The notes beneath the pieces are model-generated. The model was not told where the DNA came from. It did no database searches and saw nothing but the letters and a program-made list of their open reading frames with translations. From NCBI GenBank assembly GCA_022432975.1, contig CM039502.1, forward strand, positions 27,202,996 to 27,266,995: a DNA stretch of 64,000 nucleotides. The letters run 5' to 3'. Every line of letters begins with the position of its first letter. Position 1 is the stretch's first letter. This document shows positions 59,332-64,000 of this stretch, one piece after another. The position numbers were made by a program, and so were the translations under genes. This stretch comes from Begonia masoniana. Lineage: Eukaryota > Streptophyta > Magnoliopsida > Cucurbitales > Begoniaceae.

Positions 59332-60264
59332 TGTAACACCCAGGAATTTTTAATTTCGAACGTAGCCATAGACTAGGTTATTGTAAGAGTGTTTAATGCT
59401 AATTTAGAGTTTTCCTAGAACATAGAATTAAAGATGAGAATTTGGGAGAGAAAATGATAGAAGTGAAGTACAAAACAAAAGTATTTTGTGTAAGTTACAT
59501 TTGAAGTTTTGATTTAATAATAAATTTAAAAGAAAAGAGAAGAAAAGGAGGCATTTCACATTGAAGAGAATATAAAGTGAAAAGGAGGGGATGTTTTTAT
59601 AATAAAAGAAAAATTGGTGGAAAAATGAAAAAGTAAAAAGTTAATAGGTTAAATTTAGAAATTTCTTCTCCTTCTTCATTTGGCCTCCACGATTCCAGAC
59701 ACCATTAGAGCTTCCTTCAACCTTCAATCCATCACGTTTTGACAAGGTTTCAAGGTAACTTTGAGTGGGTTTTTGGTTTATTATAACTAGGTGTTGGATT
59801 TTAGTGTTTTTGAGGTGTTTTGAGTGAGTTTAGGGAGGGTTTGAAAACCCTAGATTGGGAATTCCGAAAATTGTGTTCTCCTTGATGGTTTTCTTCCTAC
59901 TTTGTTGATTTAATCCTTAGATATGATAATTTAGGTTGTTTGGGTGGTTAGATTAGGGATTGGGAGTGAGTTGTTAGAAAACCGGTTTTGTACAATATGT
60001 GCACTGATTCTGTTATGTGCAATTAGAGTTGGCCAATGTGTTTGGTTATTAATTTAAGTATTTCAATGGATAGTATATGTGTAGAGGTTTATAAATTGGG
60101 GTGGCACGTCAAAATCCGTTGAAAAATGAGGAAGTTATGGCCGTTCGAAGTTGGATGTTGTTAACTTTAGGTAAAACTCGGGTTTTGTGTTTTGAGAGTG
60201 CAATTTGTTTTAGGTGTTGTTTAGTTTTAGTTAGAAAATCCCTTAGACTTTATTGGTGACTTAT
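59332..60264 (+). mobile_element. LTR X2, family X, 5' part
   Basis: It starts TGTAACACCCAGGAATTTTT after TTAGG (59327-59331) and is interrupted at 60264 by a minus-strand A-type LTR after CTTAT (60260-60264). It is colinear with X3 from 61657 (same gtggcacgtc block and ttattggtgacttat). The remainder lies beyond the window. Confidence 0.75.
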
Positions 60265-61656
60265 TGTAACACCCCAAATTATATAAACTCAGTTCGTTAC
60301 TCATAATACTGAACCACGCTATGACATTCTAAGAAAATCCTAAAATTTCACTCAAAAATCAAAATTTGATGCTTAACGTAAAAACTTGCAGCGGAAAAAT
60401 ATTTGTATAAAACGACACTCATTAAATAATTAAAATATTAAAGACTGTTGGTTGCAAGAAGACAAAAGAAAAATAGAACAGATCTACCGCTGAATAGTTC
60501 CAGCGGTATTATTAGAGACAGAATAGTCTCAGCGGTGGAAACAAGAATAGGAGACATCCACCGCTAAACAGTATTGGCGGTAGAAGCAGAAACAAAAGGC
60601 ATCTTCTGCTTCCAACATCCACAGCTCGCGTCAGTCGAACGACACGTCGACTTTCACGCATCTACCGCTCACACCCGTCGACGACACGTCGACTGCTCGC
60701 ATCCACCGGTCACAAAACGACAAAAATCTAATACTCACTCCTATGCTCACATCCAACGGTCACAAAACAACAAAAATCTACTCACATCTTCCGCTGAACA
60801 ATATCAACGGAAAAAGCAGAAACCACTTAGACTCAGCGGTAGAAGTAGAAATAAACACCTTCTTCCGCTAACCACGTGACTTTACTAAACTAACCCACGT
60901 GACTCATTAACTCAAAATTTAATAACTCATCATCCACCGATAGACTAAACTTCAACATCTACCGATGGACTACATCCACCGATAGACAGAAATACCCAAT
61001 TTTCACCAATAGGCAACAGAGCAGCATACAAACTATTTTCACTCTAAATGAAGAACAGCTCTGGCCACTAAAAGAACTAGTGCATTTTACTGAAATCCTT
61101 CAAAAACAACTTAATCCACAATTTCCAAAAATCCAGAATAGTAGACTACGACTAAAACCAAATCGTGTTTTCTCATCAGAAAAACACCAGACCATATATA
61201 TAAAAGAAACATTAAACTACTACTACCATCAACATTCTCAGCATGTTTAAACTGAACCACTGTCAACTAACATTCACACCTACTGACATTAGTTAAACCA
61301 CCTCATCAGAATCACCAAACCGTGACATTGAAGTGCTCCCCCAACGAACCTAGTCCTCAACATGCTCAGAGAACACACCTTCTGAAGCTTCTTCACCTAC
61401 ATCACAAAACTCATTTATTAGCCTAATGCTAAGTAAGTAAAGCAATAATGAAATGATATGCTGAAACATAAATCCTAATTATGCAGTTTCTACTTTCACA
61501 TCTCAGTTGCATTAATGTTCTTTCTCTGATCTGATCCCTCGGTTCCATTGGGAGTTGGATCATTTTTCACAAATTCATACATCCTCTTCATAAATTAAGG
61601 GGCGGATTAGTTCCCTTAACAGCTGATCTGATCCTAAATTTCATTGGGAGCGGATC
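60265..61656 (-). mobile_element. A-type LTR on minus strand, partial
   Basis: It begins TGTAACACCCCAAATTATA, the reverse complement of an A-type LTR end. It carries the acceptor-side stem arm (CCTACATCACAAAAC at 61396-61410 on the plus strand) and the start of the intron hairpin repeats (61540-61650). It is cut at 61656 by LTR X3 after GGATC. The donor-side arm must lie outside the window. Confidence 0.75.
60480..61000 (-). repeat. CCGCTGA/TCAGCGG hairpin motifs in minus LTR
   Basis: Repeated accgctgaatagttccagcggt-type palindromes (7-bp arms ACCGCTG/CAGCGGT) and ccggtcacaaaacgacaaaaa. They occupy the place of the CATCGG array in other LTRs. Confidence 0.6.
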
Positions 61657-64000
61657 TGTAACACCCAAAAAATTTTTACAGCGTACGTAGCCCTAATTTA
61701 GATGATGTATAAGAGCTTAAATTAAATTGAGGGTGAAGCTAAGTTTAGAAATGAAAGAGTGATATGAGAAATGATATTAGAAGTGGAATTTGAGAGAAAA
61801 TGCGAATATGGAAGAGAAACAAAAGTGTGTTGGCAAAATAATTGATGAGTTGAAAAGTCAAATGCATGAACCAATCAAATGCTTGTAATTAAAAGTGAAA
61901 GGCAATAGAAAGGTGTGGTTTTCTTGTTGCTTCACGTTGGAAAACCATGGGTGAAAGGAAAAGAGAAAAGGAGATAGTTGAAAATGTGGAAAAGTCAAAT
62001 TGTGGTAGGTTGAAAATTCAAAGTTTTACCAACCAATAGGAATTAAGTAAAAAACAAATTTAAGTGGTGATTTTAATGAAGCAATCACGTTGGCTGCTAA
62101 AGAGAAAAAAGGAGGATTAAATTGTAATTTCAAATGTAATTATGAAGGAAATAAAATAAAGAAAGAAAAAAAAAGAAAAAGGTTGTAATAAATGTTAAGT
62201 TTTCCTTTTCTTTTTCATCTCCATCGGCCCTTTCTCCTCTCCTCCATAGCCGCCCCTTCTCCTCTTCTTTTCTTCAATTTCTCAAGGTGATTTCAAGGTA
62301 AAATACATGGGTTTTGGTTTGTATATATAAGTGAAGTTTAGTGTTGATTTTGAGGTGTTTTAAGTGGATTTGGTGAGGGTTTAGAAAACCCTAATGGGGA
62401 GCTACGGAATTTTGTTTTCAATTGGTTGTTTTCTTGCCAAATTGGTTGGTTTAGTTGTTGAATGGATAATTTAGGTTGTTTGAGTGGTTAGATTTACGAT
62501 TGGGGAGTGTTACACAAAAACTAGTTGTGAACACTAGGGTGGCCGATTCTGTTTTGGCAATTTCGGGTTGTCCAAGTGAGTTGTTTGGATAAATTAAGTT
62601 TCAATGGATAGTAGACGTGTAGAGGTTCACGGATTGGGGTGGCGCGTCGAAATCCGTTGAAAAACGAGAGAGTTATGACCGTTTGAAGTTTGACGGTCAA
62701 AATTGGGTACAAATCGGGTTTTGTGTTTTATGAGTGAAAGGTGTTTTAAGTGTTGTTAAGTTTTAGTTAGAAAATTCTTTAGATTCTATTGGTGACTTAT
62801 CAATTTAAGTTTTCGTTATTTTAGGTCGTCGAGATAGTGAAGTGATAAGACAAAGTGAGCAAGAGACAGCCGAACAGTCAGGTAAGTAGAGGATGTTTGT
62901 GTTTTGCCTTCGGGCCTACACCATGGAACGGTAGGAAATTGTTTGGTTGTTTTGTTTTGTTTTGTTTTTGTGTCATGCATCGTGTGTCATGCATCATTGT
63001 TTTCTAAACTACGAAACCACGTGTTTTGCATGTGTGAGTGGTGAGGATGAAAGATAAGAATTGATATGCAACGTGGTCTCGAGCAGAATAGTTTCGTCGA
63101 GCAAGTGGCTCGTTGAGCACCCCGCGAGAGATTTTACTCGAGATGCTATACTAATTTACGTAAAGTGTCGTGAGTATGAATGTCTCGACCTGTTCGTGCT
63201 TGAAGGCACAATGAGGATTCTACGATCGATTGGGGGAGATTCGGTTGGCCGTCCCAGACTGTGTTAGGATGTGTGCCTTCGGTCTTGCTCCGTGGATCAA
63301 GGCGTGGCCATCCTGGACTGTGTGGGGGCGTGTGCCTACTTGATTCACCTGAAAGTGAAAGACAAATGTAACCGAAATGAAAAGAAAACAACAGAGTGTG
63401 TAGAAACTGCATGTTAAGGTTGAGTCGAGCATGTGTTGATGTGCTGTGCATTATTTCCCTACTTGCTAAGCGTTAGGCTTACTTTTTATGTTCTGTGGTG
63501 TAGGTGACGAGTTCTTTACAGGTGAGGTAGATGAGACAGCCGAGGATTAGGCCGCAGTCGGAGGAGTACGGAGTCCGCTGGTGCAGGCTATTGTCGGGGC
63601 GTCTGGACCACTGTCTTCCTCAGGTAGTGTGGGAGGTGAATGTTTTGTTGTCGATAGTTTTGTTTGTAACTGTTTTGTACATGTTGTTTTGAGAAAAAGT
63701 GGAAGGTTTAGTACGTCGTATTTATAAATATTTTCGGAGATTTGGAAGTTTGTTGTGTTGTGGATATTGGGTGTATGAATTTGGGATTTTAAACTGGTTG
63801 GATTTCCGATTTTAATTGCAGGTTTTGGTTTATCGAATTTTAGACGTTACTCCGCTGGTTTTGATTTTAAAATTAATAACGTCGGGTTTACATTCTCTAT
63901 TTTTGTTATTAAATGTTCTAAGTCGATTTTCTAAAATTTTTACGGGACATGAAGGCTGGAGTGTCGGGAGTATATAGTAAAAATTTTAGAATTTTTGTAA
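61657..64000 (+). mobile_element. LTR X3, family X, runs off window
   Basis: It starts TGTAACACCCAAAAAATTTT after GGATC (61652-61656). Predicted intron 1 acceptor near 62824, exon of about 57 nt, intron 2 62882-63503. Its last 230 bp match 3010-3180 and 4980-5190. Its end would be expected within about 300 bp past the window. Confidence 0.78.
62882..63503 (+). other. Predicted LTR leader intron with wobble-paired stem (X3)
   Basis: Donor TCAG|GTAAGTAG at 62882; acceptor GGTGTAG|G ends at 63503; 622 nt. Arms CCTACACCATGGAAC (62915-62929) and GTTCTGTGGTGTAGG (63490-63504) pair over all 15 positions, two of them G-U. Confidence 0.5.

Noticed and set aside
1..64000. Rearranged endogenous pararetrovirus or other viral insertion
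   Set aside because: All pol remains are Ty3/gypsy (integrase present, chromodomain or Athila type) or MULE. No caulimovirid-specific order is seen.

Overview
This window is plant nuclear DNA, probably from an angiosperm with a repeat-rich genome. I see no intact host gene, rRNA or tRNA. Almost every base belongs to LTR retrotransposons nested inside one another, plus one broken Mutator-like (MULE) transposase. Evidence for a plant is the Ty3/gypsy chromovirus polyproteins with C-terminal chromodomain, an Athila-type pol, initiator-Met-tRNA primer sites, a MuDR-type transposase and the AT-rich intergenic composition. The species cannot be told from the sequence. Family labels used here (A, B, X, Y) are mine.

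Layout. 1-2421: end of a family-B-like LTR (minus strand). 2422-5508: family-X LTR (plus) with a small rearranged X solo LTR inside (2790-3559). 5509-8990: decayed Athila pol, split by an A-type solo LTR (5855-8043). 8991-10360: Athila 3' noncoding region and polypurine tract. 10361-22550: Athila 3' LTR (TGTTGAC...GTCAACA), interrupted by a complete chromovirus, element A (11006-19865), and by another A-type solo LTR (19912-21993). 22556-25497: Athila target and the C-terminal half of a MULE transposase. From about 19520 to 29575 the sequence is repeated in tandem as 29576 to about 39640. The MULE is cut in two by a family-Y solo LTR (Y1, 35552-58685). Y1 is itself cut by Y2 (37318-57982), an LTR element with no coding capacity, whose 5' LTR carries element B (42745-51967, minus, chromovirus), a roughly 100-copy 25-bp array (51968-54478) and an A-type solo LTR (54634-56689). 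58691-59331: N-terminal half of the MULE. 59332-64000: three further nested partial LTRs.

Target-site duplications (TSDs) fix the order of insertion: GGTGG, CACTT, ATGTT, AAGTA, TTTCC, CGGTC and CAAAC are all perfect 5-bp pairs. Element A is one open frame broken only by four C-to-T-type nonsense changes. Element B has almost identical LTRs but four single-base deletions in its coding region.

The most unusual signal is inside the LTRs. All chromovirus-type LTR families here, in either orientation, appear to carry a transcribed leader with two GT-AG introns around a 42-60 nt exon. The second intron is bounded by a 13-15 bp inverted repeat. Its 5' arm lies 28-35 nt after the donor and its 3' arm covers the acceptor AG. 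The arms differ between families but remain complementary, with G-U pairs where they diverge. Tandem arrays, including the 100-copy one, sit in the loop of that stem.
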